A DNA stretch of 64,000 nucleotides. It comes from Dermatemys mawii. Its lineage: Eukaryota; Chordata; Testudines; Dermatemydidae. The stretch spans positions 563,675 to 627,674 of the forward strand of contig ML677476.1 in NCBI GenBank assembly GCA_007922305.1, in the 5' to 3' direction. Shown piece after piece: positions 22,893 through 34,982 of this stretch; position 1 is the stretch's first letter, and every line of letters begins with the position of its first letter. The position numbers and the translations under genes were made by a program. Under the pieces are notes generated by a model. The model ran no database searches. It worked only from the letters and a program-made list of their open reading frames with translations, and had not been told where the DNA came from.

Positions 22893-23929
22893 CTATACCA
22901 CGTACCATGAAATGCTTCCCCTTTGTGTGAACTTTCCTAATGCCGAGCTGTAAATTAATATTAGGACTGCAGCTTCATTTTCTGAGAGAGAAGTTGGCTG
23001 GTTATCAAGAAGCCAACTGAGATAGGAGTGGTTCCAAACAAGCAAGAGGTCTCTGCTTGACCTGAAGAAAGGGGTTGTTCAAATGCGCTTTAGTCATCTA
23101 TTTTGTTTGTTTGTTTCAATAAAATCACACACAAGGCAATTTGCAATGCAGAGCAAAGTCAGTGATCAGAGTCATCAACTCAGGAGGGAAACAGCTGCAT
23201 CTGGGGTGAAGGAAACAATGCATGCCACTGCTAACTAGAGATAAAACAGATTTTCCTTAGGATTTGGGGTTTATGAGGTTTGAGGCACCCTGAATAACCG
23301 TCCTCTTCTCCTGACTCTTGCTGATCTTTCTGGGAATACACAGAGCCATTAATTTGCCCTTGTGTTTTTGTTTGCTTGCCAGTTAATCCAACCTAACTGC
23401 ATAAAAACAGATAACTGCCCAAATTCAAGTTATTTTCCATTAAAAATATTTTGTGGCAGGACAGAGCTGCCTGTTCCACAGAAAAGCTCTTGGGACACAT
23501 GTCTTACAGGGAGAAATCATCATGAGTTTTCTCTTCATTATTCTTTTGGGGATTGAAGTTAAGTCACTTCTTCTCAAGCAAAACTCCCTCTGACTACATG
23601 GATGTCAATGGGATGCTTATCTGAGTGAGAAGTGCAGGATTTGGTACATACATTTTTCTATTGGCATTTCTAATTCTCACAGCAATTTTATACTCTGGTG
23701 CCCAAAGACTTCTATCCTGCTTTAAAATGTCCTCACTGAAGAAAATACAAGGAATCTTGAATAGTAACATAGCTCCTAATTGCTCTCCTTTTACTTTTCT
23801 CTCCCAACCTTCCCATCCCCCACACCACCACTATTACCTCTTATCATTTTTCTATGTTAATGTTTATTGTTCAGCTTCTATTTTGCACATTGTGTGATGA
23901 ATTGAAAAAAAGCTGACTAATGGATAGGC
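22893..23929. other. Intergenic, no feature recognised
   Basis: No gene, bounded repeat or structured RNA is apparent. Confidence 0.4.
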
Positions 23930-24908
23930 CTCAAAATGTAACTTATAAATGGGGAAACATCGAGCAGGTATGTTGGGATCAGTTCTTGGCTCTATGCTCT
24001 TTAACATTTATCATATCATTGAGCTGGAAGTAAACATAAAATCATCAATGATAAAGTTTGCAGATGACACGCAAATTGGGAGAGTGGTAAATAATAAAGA
24101 GGGCAGGTGACTGAAACAGAATGATCTGGATTACATAGTAAACTGGGCACAAGCAAACAACCTGCATTTTAATACAGCTAAATGTAAAGGTCTACATCTA
24201 AGAACAAAGAATGTAGCCTTTGCCTACATGATGAGGGACTCTACCCTGAAAAGCAGTGACTCTGAAAAAGATTTGGGGGTGGTGATGGATAATCAGCTGA
24301 AAGTGAGCTCCCTGTGTGACGCATAATTCTTGGATCATAAGCAGAGGAAATCTCAGGTAGGAGTAAAGTGGTTATTTTAACACTATATGTGTCATTATTG
24401 CAATCATTTCTGGAAAACTGGCTACAGTTCTGGTATCCACAATTCATAAAGGATGTTGAAAAACTGGAGAAATTTCAGAGAAGAGCCCCAAGAATGATTT
24501 ATAGTGACAGCCATAAGGAGCTTAATCTCTTTAGCATAACAAAGAGAAGGTTAAGGGTTGACTTGATCACAGTCTATAAGCAGCTACATGTGGAACAAAT
24601 ATTTGACAATGGGGACTTCAGTCTAGCAGAGATGGTATAACACAATCCAAATGCTGGAAATTGAAACTAGATGAATTCAGACTGGAAATAAGGAGTACAT
24701 TTTTAACAGTGAGTAATTAACTTTTTGGAACAATTTACCAATGGTTATGGTGGATTCTCCATCACTAGCAACTTACAGAAAAATATCCAACCTTGATTTA
24801 AAAGATTTTTGTTTAAGAATTATTTTGTGGGGCGTTTCCATGGTCTGTATTATACAGGAGGTCAGATCAGATCTCAAAGGTTCTTTCTGGCTTTGGAATC
24901 TACAGACA
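23930..24908 (+). mobile_element. CR1 LINE, 3' third with RT remnant
   Basis: Sense copy. AAGTTTGCAGATGACACGCA encodes FADDT, the reverse-transcriptase catalytic block. The order then follows CR1: ATGTAAAGGTCTACATCTAA, GACTCTGAAAAAGATTTGGG, GTTGAAAAACTGGAGAAATT, AGAAGGTTAAGGGTTGACTT, TGGATTCTCCATCACTAG and the tail TTATACAGGAGGTCAGATCA. Frameshifts and stops break the reading frame. Confidence 0.9.
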
Positions 24909-24909
24909 T

Positions 24910-26730
24910 ATGTCATGTTAGGTCACTGCACCATAACGTCATGGGGAGGGTGATGGAATTCATTATTATAATTCTTTTTTTTTTCTTTTTATGTCATTCT
25001 GCTGAATATTGTCACATTTCAATACATTTATAATGGGAAGAAAAAGACACTAGTCTCACATAGTCTATCTGCATCAGTCCGTTTTGGTTAATTTCGTGAC
25101 AGTTGATTTATCCTTTTTATAATCAGTAAATCCCAGGAAATGCCCTTTTAAATAAAATAGTAAAAAAAAAAACTGTTAGCTCTGAATTTTGACACAGTAA
25201 ATGATAATATTAGTTTTACATTATGGGCCAGATGCTTAAATCTATGGTGCTTGAGATACTTTGATGGAGCCATATTGATTTATACCAGCTGGAGATCTGG
25301 CAAAATATACCTAGCTAAGGATCCGATATGAGAAGCTTTGGCAGAGCTTTTTCTAAGCTATTTAATGTTCGTGAACATTTACACTCGAGGCATCTGGAAG
25401 ATGTCTGAACTGGATGTGGGTGGGATAAACAGTATCTGAAGGGATGTGGGATGAAAACTTTGTATCTTTCACAGACTAGTGCAACCTGTTCACGGAACTG
25501 ATTGTTCACTGGAATACAGTAATGTTGAAAATAATGTATGTCTGTGTACGCACGTATGCAAGGAAATACAGTATATGCATTCCACTGCTTGTTTATCTTT
25601 ACATTACAAGATGTTTTTTTCTCTGTTCTACAAATGTCAGCTCAATGTCGGAAAATTCTAAAGGGCTGTGTTGCAGGTTTTAAGCGTGTTTTGAAAGCAG
25701 TGAGGTTAAAGATGAATAAAAATGTTGTCTGGTTATGGTTATGTTGAGAATCCTCTCCCCATTTCTGCATAGTTGTCTGGAGATTTGCTATAAACAAAAA
25801 GGTTCCATGACAGTTTTTTGCTGAGGTGGGGCATCAAACTATGGGGATCACTCTCTTTTCTATAACCTTCCAGGACTGTAACAAAAATATTCTGTGTAGT
25901 GAAGATATTATTAATGAATATTTAAATATAATGAGCCAATTCTGGCATCTTTTAAAGAAATTTCAGAATGCTAAAAACAGAATCTGAGACAAATGGCCAA
26001 CATGAATTTTAAAACTTCTATGAATGTGTTCTTGCGTATCAGGCATCCTCAGAAACACTAACAGTATGTGATTAATCACTGTTTGCAAGCTGGAGCAATT
26101 GACTCCTTTGTCCAAGTACCTTCAGTCTCATTTTGGGCAGGAAGGGGTCCTGTATTTTAGCTATTATATTGGATTACTGTCGTGCAAGGAATCTGTGCCT
26201 GGCCTGTTGCAAGGAAGTAATAAATTCATGTGGTCAGTTCAAAAGAGCTAAGCTACTACTGGATATTCCATGATTTATATGTACTTCCTGGTAACTAAGA
26301 AAAGTGTTCTAAATATATTTTGCAGCTAGGTTTGACTTCCATTTTGTCTACACCCAGCTACAAACAATTCTCTGCATGCCCAACATTGAGTCAGTTGAGT
26401 AAAATACAGTAGCTGAATCATCCATTAACCATCTATACTTCCTGTAGGAAATTTTAAAAAGTGAGGCAGGTCCATGTACACTTTGGACACAGGTCAAACT
26501 TTCTCTGTCTTGATAGTCATCCTGGGTTAATGGTGAAATCTGTACAAAATAAATAATTGTACTTTATTCCAATCACATGCACCTCATGGAGGTGACCTAG
26601 AGCCCAAGCTACCCTGAGACTGTGACTACAGATTTGGAAGGTTAAGGGGATAGTGCTGATCCAATAAACTTAGATGTCTAAGTCATTTGATTTGGCACCA
26701 CACATGATTAAAAAAATAAAACTATAAAAA
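24910..26730. other. Intergenic, no feature recognised
   Basis: AT-rich DNA with no coding or bounded repeat signals that I can support. Confidence 0.4.
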
Positions 26731-26734
26731 AATA

Positions 26735-27012
26735 AACATCACATACACTAAGTGGATTAAAAACTGACAAATTCAGAATAGAAATTAGGCATGTGTTTTT
26801 AACAGAATAATTAACCACTGGAATAATTTACCAAGCATTGTGGTGGATTGTCCATCACTGAAAACATTTATATCAAGATTGGATGTTTTTTCTAAAAGAT
26901 CATTCCAGTTTAAACAAGAGCATAATTCCCGGAGGTCCTATGGCCTGTGATACTGCAGGTCGTTTTGGATGATCACAGTGGTCCCTTCTGACTATATAAT
27001 CCAAGAATGCCA
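26735..27012 (+). repeat. CR1 LINE 3' end
   Basis: AATTCAGAATAGAAATTAGG, TTAACCACTGGAATAATTTA, GGTGGATTGTCCATCACTGA, ATCAAGATTGGATGTTTTTT, CTATGGCCTGTGATACTGCA and GTGGTCCCTTCTGAC follow CR1 order. Confidence 0.9.
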
Positions 27013-27014
27013 AT

Positions 27015-28920
27015 ATCCATCTCTCTATATATAATATTGTAGGGTTTATCAGTATTTTAATGCACTAGTTATGCTTTCAGTTTAACAGTCTAGCTGTTGT
27101 TCCATTAAACATTTTGATTCCAAGTGGGTGATAGCAGCGTAAACCGTTGTAATAACACTCTCTTAGAAGAGGGTCTTCTGGGATCCACTCCTTGGACCCA
27201 AGGCTATTGGTCACAGCATGAAGAAACCATTTTAGGAAGTCGTTTCTAGGGATGGATTATTCTCCAAAGGTAATATCATCCACAGGCAGCCTTATAAAGC
27301 CAGACAAGCTGAAAGGGGGATATTCCCCTCACAAATACATGCTTCTAACACCCACCTTGACTCCTCAGGCATGCATTGCCATAATAGCTTCAGAATTAGG
27401 ATTATTTAGCTCAGCTAGAACTTCAGTGTTCTTAGCACACTGTAAAACTCCAGGGAAAGGAGTTTAGAGAGATGCTAAAGACTTTTACATGGGAGGTGAA
27501 ATAAAGTGGCTGTGATAAGAACAGGTGCTATCACTGAAAAGCGAAAAGAACTAATACGGGTATAAACATTACTCCAGCCTTCTAGCCAGGTGCTATAGCT
27601 AATGGAGCAAACATGCACCTGTGAAGGAAGGTAGTGGTTCAGAGCCATATTGATTAAGAGAGGCTTGGCTGAGTGGTCCCCAGAAAGTGAATAGAGAGGA
27701 GGAATAAACTAGCATAAGGCTGCCTCTGTGGCCAAGGGAGGGATCTAAGTGACAGCCAAGCGACAAATACAAACTAGCTCCCTATTTTACACAAAGGCAG
27801 CTTGAAAGCCTAGAGAAATTAAGTGACTTTAGCAGCATGGCACTGGGCATCAGTGGCAGAGCTGAAGCTGGAAGTCAGAGGTTCCTAGGCTGAGTCCACT
27901 AAGTCACATTGCTTCTCCCAAGTATTTTCCTTTGCCTCTAATCCTCCAAGATCAACAGCTCTCCATCCCCGAACTTAACTGTAGTAAAAGGGACAATCTT
28001 GCATTGGGAGGGAGATGGGCTGGAAGACCCGATACATTTTTTCCACTCTTAATTTCTATGGCTCACTGTCTGTCATATTTCACAATACTTAAAATCACTC
28101 CCCCATCCACAGGTTCTTACAGACCCGGCTGCTGCTTCTTGGCTGTGATTTTCACTGCCTGTTTCAGAACTGGACTTGACTACAACGTTTTCCACTGATG
28201 ACGCCATAAGGAGTTTCCCTGTCACACCCAGCTGAAGAGTTCAGATAAGACTCAGCCTGGAGGCGGGGTGGGGACCTAACTGGTACAGCCATTGTAACAA
28301 AGGAAACATAAGCCTGTAATTTTGCATGAGCGCTTATGGCAAAGTGCCTGCTAGACTTCAGACCTGATTCCTGTTTACACTCAACCCACTTTACACTGCT
28401 CTGGCACTGTGAAGAGGCCTTAATGTGGGAATCATTTGTCTTTGCACCCACTTTTAGGCCGCTTTCTATGATTAGACTGTTGCAACGTGGCCCTTCTGTA
28501 AATGAGAATCGGAGGCATTATCTCTGGGGAACAGCTTGCTATATCTCTCCCAGTGGCTTTGCTACCCTCCTCTGCCTATGCTTTTGTTCTGCCTGCACAG
28601 TTCTAACCCAGCAAGAGCAAAATACAGGGCAGTAACCTCTTCTAATGTTTGACAAAGCTCTCGTCAGCCAATAAACAGTAACAGAGGAGGAGGCTTGAAA
28701 CACCAGGTGCTTCTTTTCCTTAATGTGAATAAACATTTTTTGGAACTGCAGCATCAGGGTGTCATCTCCATTATCAGTATTTCTGAGAAAGAAAACAGAC
28801 TGTGCCTGCTGTCATTGAAGTCAGTGGCAACTTCCACTGACTTCAGTGGAAGCAAGAGAATGCTACCCAGCTGTTATATAAAAATGTTCAGCAGTAAACT
28901 CCAAAAAACCTTTACAAAGG
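27015..28920. other. Intergenic with one MIR-like fragment
   Basis: A MIR-like core lies at about 27775-27915 (AAATTAAGTGACTTTAGCAG, CAGTGGCAGAGCTGAAGCTG). A local palindrome (CTTCCACTGACTTCAGTGGA, ending G) lies near 28830. Nothing else is recognised. Confidence 0.45.
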
Positions 28921-28924
28921 AGGT

Positions 28925-29070
28925 CAGTTTGATTGTTGGGAAACTGAGGCACAGGCTGGTGACATAATGTGCCCAAGGTCACCCAGCAGGCCAGGCCAAG
29001 AACCAGGAATAGGATTCAGAGCTCCGCCGGCTCCCACTGCTCTATCCACTAGGTCATATTGCCTCATGTT
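28925..29070. repeat. MIR-like SINE fragment
   Basis: GGGAAACTGAGGCACAGGCT, TGTGCCCAAGGTCACCCAGC and CACTGCTCTATCCACTAGGT follow the MIR order. Confidence 0.65.
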
Positions 29071-29224
29071 GATATACTGCAATGCTAAATTTGGGTCTCA
29101 AATGCATGAAGTGTCCTATGACAAGGCACCGCTGACATCTACAGGTCCCAGTTTCAAGAGGCTGGAAACAACCTGAAGTGATTTAAGTTCTTCCTCTCAA
29201 ACCCTCCCAGATACTAATTAAGGT

Positions 29225-29460
29225 CAGCTGTTCTTCCAGAACCCTCACCTCTGGAGTCCCACAAGGGTTAGTTCTGTCCCTGTTCTTATTCAGTATCTAC
29301 TGGAAGCATCTGGGGAACTTACTGACTCCCAGCTCTGTACTCCCTCCCTGAATACCTGCCTGAGGTTAGCACCTGGGTGAAGAGCAGCTGACTAAACATG
29401 AGCCCAGGCAAGCTGGAGGTGATGCTGGTACGAAACAAGAAGCAAATGGAAGAACCCTCC
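29225..29460 (+). repeat. L2/CR1-like LINE fragment with RT text
   Basis: TCTGGAGTCCCACAAGGGTT encodes the SGVPQG block, followed by LFLF. Downstream, ATGAGCCCAGGCAAGCTGGA encodes MSPGKLEV, resembling the L2 segment after the catalytic block. It is short and frameshifted. Confidence 0.6.
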
Positions 29461-29539
29461 TGCATAGCATCTAAAGGAGCTAAAGGACACTGTAAGTCCA
29501 ACAAATGCAGACATAACAAGCACCAGTGGCTGGAAGTTA

Positions 29540-30122
29540 AAGCCAAATTCAAATTAGAAATAAGGCACAAATCTTTCACAGTGAGGGTGGAAATATTGGA
29601 ACAAGCTCCCAAGGGAAGTGGTGGATTCTCCAACTCACAATGTCTTCAGATCAAGACCAGATACCTTTCTGAGAGAGATGCTTTAGCCGACGGGTAGGCA
29701 ACCTATGGCACTTGTGCCGAAGGCGGCACGCAAGCTGATTTTCAGTGGCACTCACACTGCCCAGGTCATGGCCACTGGTCTGGAGGTTCTGCATTTTAAT
29801 GTCATTTTAAATGAAGCTTTTAAAACTTTAAAAAAACTTATTTACTTTATATACAACAATAGTTTGGTTATATATTGAAGACTTATAGAAAGAGACTTTC
29901 AAAAACGTTAAAATGTATTACTGGTATGCAAAATCTTAAATTACAGTGAATAAATGAAGACTCGGCACACCACTTCTGAGAGGTTGCCAACCCCTGCTTT
30001 AGCCAAACCCACATTACTGGGCTCAACGTAGAATAGCTAGATGAAATTACGTGGCCTGTGTTATGTAGGAAGTCAGACTAAATTATCTAATGGTCCCTTT
30101 GAGACTTACATCTATGAATCTC
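29540..30122 (+). repeat. CR1 LINE 3' end split by a hAT element
   Basis: CR1 text (AAATTAGAAATAAGGCACAA, GGAACAAGCTCCCAAGGGAA, GGTGGATTCTCC) runs to 29688. It resumes at 30005 with TGTTATGTAGGAAGTCAGAC and ATGGTCCCTTTGAG. The gap is exactly the transposon at 29689-29996. Confidence 0.85.
29689..29996. mobile_element. hAT miniature element with perfect 8-bp target duplication
   Basis: 308 bp. The left end GACGGGTAGGCAACCTATGG and right end AGGTTGCCAACCCCTG are inverse except at the first bases. CTTTAGCC flanks both sides (29681-29688 and 29997-30004). It is inserted in a CR1 copy, so it is younger than that CR1. It has an AT-rich interior and no coding capacity. Confidence 0.9.
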
Positions 30123-30723
30123 CTTCGGATTGTTGAGGGAAGTGCTTTTCCTCTAATCAAAAAATTACTTCTACAGGCTGAGAATGGAAAGAGATTATTT
30201 CTATTTCTTAAATCGGAAACTCTCAGATACTTCCATGAGTGGCTCTCTATTACTTAGATTAAATAGTGGTGTGTTGTCAGGGAGGCTGTGATTTGTGTTT
30301 GTTTATCAAACAATAGCATTTCTCTCTCTTTGTGTTGAGGATTTTGACGTTGGTGATATCTTCCCTGTTAAAAATATAAAAAGAAATATACTGGTGGGTG
30401 GTTTGGTACTCATAGTTCTGTGGAAACAGGAATCCAGATTCGATACAATATTCCTTTCAAATTCAGTTGAGTTCAGGGAAGCTGCTGAAGTAAATGAATG
30501 GAAGAATTGCCTATGATCACTTGAGTCTTGTATCTTAGACTGAACAGGTGTTTGCTGATTCCCTGGATGATGGTAGGAATAAAAAATGGAAATAGTTATT
30601 TCTCTGATAAAATGTCTGTATTCTAATGTTAGACAAGAGGGAAATAGGATCAGGGCTTTAGTCATGCCAAAACACTTCAAAAAGCTGTTCTGGCACTTTT
30701 TTGAGGAGCCAGAATGGTGTTCT

Positions 30724-30761
30724 GGCACTTCTGGTACTATCACTCGAGTACCAGAAGTGCC
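30724..30761. repeat. Perfect 15-bp hairpin
   Basis: GGCACTTCTGGTACT (30724-30738) and AGTACCAGAAGTGCC (30747-30761) are exact reverse complements around an 8-base loop. TTCTGGCACTT occurs twice more just upstream. Confidence 0.8.
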
Positions 30762-30965
30762 TTTGGGCACTTTGTTTTTTACTACTCAAGCACTGAATGA
30801 TAAGTGTGGCGGTTTCCTCAAATAACGAATGAGCCCTTAGAGAAAATGGTCATGGTGATCCAAAGAACATATGTGTCACAATTGCAGGGGTATCTGTGCC
30901 TCAGTCCCTTCTCTGCTCTCTCTTGAGAGCACCTGCTCAGGTGTTAGGACCTGTCTCAGATTCTT

Positions 30966-31102
30966 CAGAGGTGCTGGAACTAGTGGTGCAGGAGATGCTG
31001 AGGTACATCCTGGCTTGAAGTGGTTTCCATCCTATACAGGGTTTACAGTTTGGTTCAGTGGCCCTCAGCACCCTCACTATACAACTGGTTCCAGCACCCC
31101 TG
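30966..31102. mobile_element. hAT miniature element
   Basis: 137 bp with ends CAGAGGTGCTGGAAC and GTTCCAGCACCCCTG (one mismatch). Flanks AGATTCTT and GCATTCTT share six of eight bases. Confidence 0.75.
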
Positions 31103-31104
31103 GC

Positions 31105-32610
31105 ATTCTTCCACTCTTTGACCAGGGCCCGTGTTTTCCTCCTGTAAATATAGTTTCTATCTTGTTTTAGTATTCAGTGACGTTGTCCATCCAAAATCTA
31201 ACTTTTAAGTCTAACTTCTTAACGTTAAGACCCTACACTGCCTTAATTTCCCTCACCTTGTGGCTAGAGTTTCTTAAATAGAAACTGTCTTCTTAGGAAG
31301 TGGTAACCCTAACATGACTGCTGTCTGTACGTGTGACTATTTATTATATCATATAGATGGCTCATAGAGAGAGCCCTGAGCATTTCATACAGATAGGTTT
31401 TATTTCGCAGAAGGCATTAAAATTGTAGACAATTCCCACTATCTCCTATTTCTCTTATTCTGGCCTGATTGGGGGTCTGGAGGAGCTAGCCATCATGTAC
31501 TCTTAAATATTCCAGCTTTGCTGCCAGTGTTTACTTAAGGGGTATTTTCAAAGGCAATTACACAGCATGCAATGTGAAAAAAACATTCTCTCCTGCTTTA
31601 CATTTTATAGAAAGGAAAGATACAGCTTAAAGTCTCAGCTTGACGCCCCACAGTTGAACCGGCTCACAGGGTTCTAATCGCTTGAATGATTCGCTTTCAA
31701 CTGAACTTTTCCTCTTTAGAGCCCCATTTCTCAGTGCCTCTTCCTCACCTACCCCCCAGGTACAACAGGGTCCCAGTCAGAAAGTCTATGTAATATTGCC
31801 ATCCTTTTGTTTCAAGAATCCCAAAAGAACAGCCATGTTAGATTATTTCTGGAGTCCAGCATTACAGAACATGACTAAGAGAGGACTAGTGGAGTGTATG
31901 TTACTGGCCAATAAAACTATAAAATGCTGCATGTGTTCCTTCCCAAGATTCCCAAATGGAGACCTCCTGCTTGACAATTTGCATAGATTCTCCAGACACA
32001 TTGTTTCAGCTTTGTTTTCCCAACACTCCATTTATGTGAGATGCCAAGGTGAATGTCTGCCTGTCATTTTAAATTGTGCCAACTCACAGCAACAGGATGG
32101 TTTTCTCAATGGAAGACTTCTGTGGAAGACTGTGGTGGAGTTACTCCTGATTAACACCAGTGAAAGTGAAAAGAGAATCAGGCCCTCACTTTTTCTATGA
32201 TTAACAGAGGAGTGAGCCAACAATGATCGTGTTTTATACTGTTCCCTCTTCTAGGCATCCTAGTGCATCCTCTGTGCTGGTGACTGTCTTCGTGTTGGGT
32301 CTGATTCAGTGGTCATGAAGTCAATAGATGTCTTTCCCTTAACCGTCGGGAACTTGGTCCCAGTCCCTGCGTGTCTAGTGCAGAACCAATCCCAGTGTTG
32401 GTGCTGAATGAAATAGCATTTTTTTCCATTTTTCTATATGAATTATTTTCCATGGAAGATTTTCACTGTGTCCACACTAGATCATTGCAGCTACTCACAT
32501 CATGAAAGTAAATGTTAGTAGGCTATGGTATGCTAGGATATGTAGCCTTGTAAGTGTTAAATGACTTAAAGGGACACTGGCAAAGTAGGCTCATTTGAAC
32601 AACATTTGTT
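31105..32610. other. Intergenic, no feature recognised
   Basis: A 172-codon open frame (31682-32200) shows no motif or family resemblance and ends in generic repeat-like text. I do not call it a gene. Confidence 0.4.
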
Positions 32611-32614
32611 TTAT

Positions 32615-32838
32615 TACAGGCAAAGGCAAGGCCATACATCTAGGATCAAAAATATTTAGGTCACACATACAGGATGGAAGACTCCATCTTGGAAAGTAGT
32701 GACTCTGAAAAGGATTCAGGGGTCCTGGCAGATAACCAACTGAACATGAGGTCCCAGTGAGATGCTACAGATAAGAGGGTTAATGCAATCTTTGGGTGTA
32801 TAAGCAGGGAAATATCAAAAAAGGGTAGGATGACGGCA
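32615..32838 (+). repeat. CR1 LINE segment, upstream part of an interrupted copy
   Basis: GGCCATACATCTAGGATCAA, AGTGACTCTGAAAAGGATTC and TGTATAAGCAGGGAAATATC follow the CR1 3' region and stop at AGGATGACGGCATT, where antisense RTE sequence begins. Confidence 0.8.
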
Positions 32839-34863
32839 TTGATCATCTTCACCTTGTCCCATCAATCGAGGTTGGTTGCTCTTGTTCTTCATCTCCAAGT
32901 GTTCTTATCAGGTGTGTCTTCCAAGCTCACATCAATCTTCAAGTCCTCCTTTAGCACCTCGGACCACCTTTTCTAAATCTTCCTCATGGCCTTTCTTCCA
33001 TGACTACTTGCTTTTGTACTCCTCTGGTCAAAATATTCTCAATTCATCATGTCCCATCCCATCCCTCAGCCATCTCAGTCAATACAGCTTTTCCATGATG
33101 GGGGCTACCTGTGTCATAGCTCACATTGGCTATGTAATGTTACAGCTCTCATCTTACCCAGCATTCACCTGAGCATTCCCATTTCGGCAGTGTGGAGTAG
33201 TTCTTCTATCTTCCTCATTGGCCATCATTCCGACACATGTCCCATGGCCAGCCTAGTAGTAATTTTATACACTTTGTTCTTTAGTTTACTTGGCATATTC
33301 TTGTCACAGAGAATTTCCATCAACACTCTCCATTTACACCAAGCACCATGCCTGTGACTCATAACATCTGCATCCATGTTCCCATCAGGGATCAAAATTG
33401 AACAAAAGTATCTAACTCTATACAATCTAGTTTTACTGGCTTCCTAGTGTCGCTCTCAATGAAGCATCGCATGTGTTCTGACCTCTGTCAGCTGATTGTG
33501 AGCCATTTTCTTTTCATGCTGCCGTCTATAGTTCTACGTCCCTTTTCAGTTTGTATTTATCTTCACAGTACAAAATGATGTGATTGATGAAAAGCTTGAT
33601 TCAGGGATCCCCTCCCCTAATTTCTTGCATTGAGGTGTCCATTGCAATCACAAATACAAATGGGCTTTTGGTTCCTTGATGTAGACCTATGCTCACAGTG
33701 AATGACTCACTGTAGTCACAACTACTTCTCACTATTCTTGTGCTACCCTCATACATGTCCATGATAGTCTGAATATGATTCCAGCAGATTGCATACCTGC
33801 AGACACCACCATAACAATGCTTTAGGAACTCTGCCATAAGCCTTCTCTAAACGCAGAAACACCTAGTGCAGTTCCTCACATTTCTCCCTGCACTACTTCC
33901 ACACTGTCAGACTGCAAACACTGCATCCATTGTTGACGTTCCTGGCACAACCTGAATTGGCTTTTGCTTGCTTGATGCTTCAGCTCCTCTCTAAGGTTTT
34001 TCTTGATGATTTATTTCCAGCCATGTCATCGTGTGACCCATTAGCTTGACAGGGAAGTAGTTACTACATTCTTTTACATCTTCTTTGCACTTGAAGGTCG
34101 GGACTAATGTGCTGCTCTTTGTCCACTCACCAGGCATTTTTCCAGTCTGGAGACATAAGATAAAAATTTGACATCTTCACCACTCCTTCATCACCTAATG
34201 CTTTAAATGCGTTGATTGGTGAACGGCCTTCCCATGTTTCGTCACCATTAGTGCTGTCTGAGCCTCCACCTGTTGTGGTGATAAGTCTTGTGAAGTTGTA
34301 CATACTTCCCTCAATGGTTTTTCTCACATTGTCTCCATTGACATAAAACAGCCCCCTCCTAATGACTTCACTGTCTTTCACCAGCACTCCTCTGTTTTCA
34401 TCATTGACACACTTCATGGCTCTCTAGTCCTCTGTGCTTCTTTCCCTAATTTTGGCTAATCTATATATTCCCTTTCCTCCTTCCCTCATGAATAATCCTG
34501 CGTATAAGATACCTGACCTTTAGCTTCCACCTTTACCCTTTTCACAGTTTTCTTTACCAGCTTGTATTCCTCATAACTTTCCACAGTTCTCACTTTCTGC
34601 CAACATTTAAACGTTTTCTCCTCCTTCCTTACTGCCTCCTGTACATCTGTTCCCTCCTTTTGTTTAGCCATAGACATCTTGTAGACTTTCTTGAATATGT
34701 TTGGATATTTTTTTTCACACCTTGGTATCATTGTGGTTCATTTGGTCATTGTCCAAGCTCCATGGAACCTGATAGTCTGAGATTTAACTAACGTCCCAAA
34801 TGGAGAAGCTCCTCCACTCTGTCCTTAGTTCCATAACTCGTATGTTCTCGTGAAGAGCAATGT
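32839..34863 (-). mobile_element. RTE-type LINE, antisense, 5'-truncated and decayed
   Basis: Minus-strand fragments resemble the RTE (BovB/RTE-1-like) reverse transcriptase in order. 34731-34486 and 34417-34127 are upstream pieces. 33837-33601 holds HIQTIMDMYEGSTRIVRSSC followed by VSIGLHQGTKSPFVF. 33425-33225 holds ILCDKNMPSKLKNKVYKITT. The expected LFADD catalytic site appears as LFINH-like text near 33590, so the copy is dead. Many stops and frameshifts are present. The 3' tail near 32840 reads GATGATC on the minus strand, fitting RTE tails. Confidence 0.8.
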
Positions 34864-34982
34864 CTGTAAAGCACTGGTCATTTAGGCCATTACTAGAATA
34901 CTCGTGCCTGTTGATATCCACACATCAAAAAGAATGTTGAAGAATGGGCAAGTGTTCAGAAAGGAGCTACAAGAATGATTCT
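34864..34982 (+). repeat. CR1 LINE segment, continuation after the RTE insertion
   Basis: AAGCACTGGTCATTTAGGCC, ACTAGAATACTCGTGCCTGT and TCAAAAAGAATGTTGAAGAA continue CR1 where the segment at 32838 stops, then end at ACAAGAATGATT. Confidence 0.75.

Noticed and set aside
28795..28860. Palindromic text around TTCCACTGACTTCAGTGGAA as a specific regulatory site
   Set aside because: Similar degenerate strings (TCAGTGGAGTTACTCCTGAT and the like near 46510, 55180 and 56330) recur through the window and look like remnants of common dispersed repeats.
31682..32200. 172-codon open frame, + strand
   Set aside because: No recognisable domain, no splice or promoter context, composition like neighbouring intergenic DNA.
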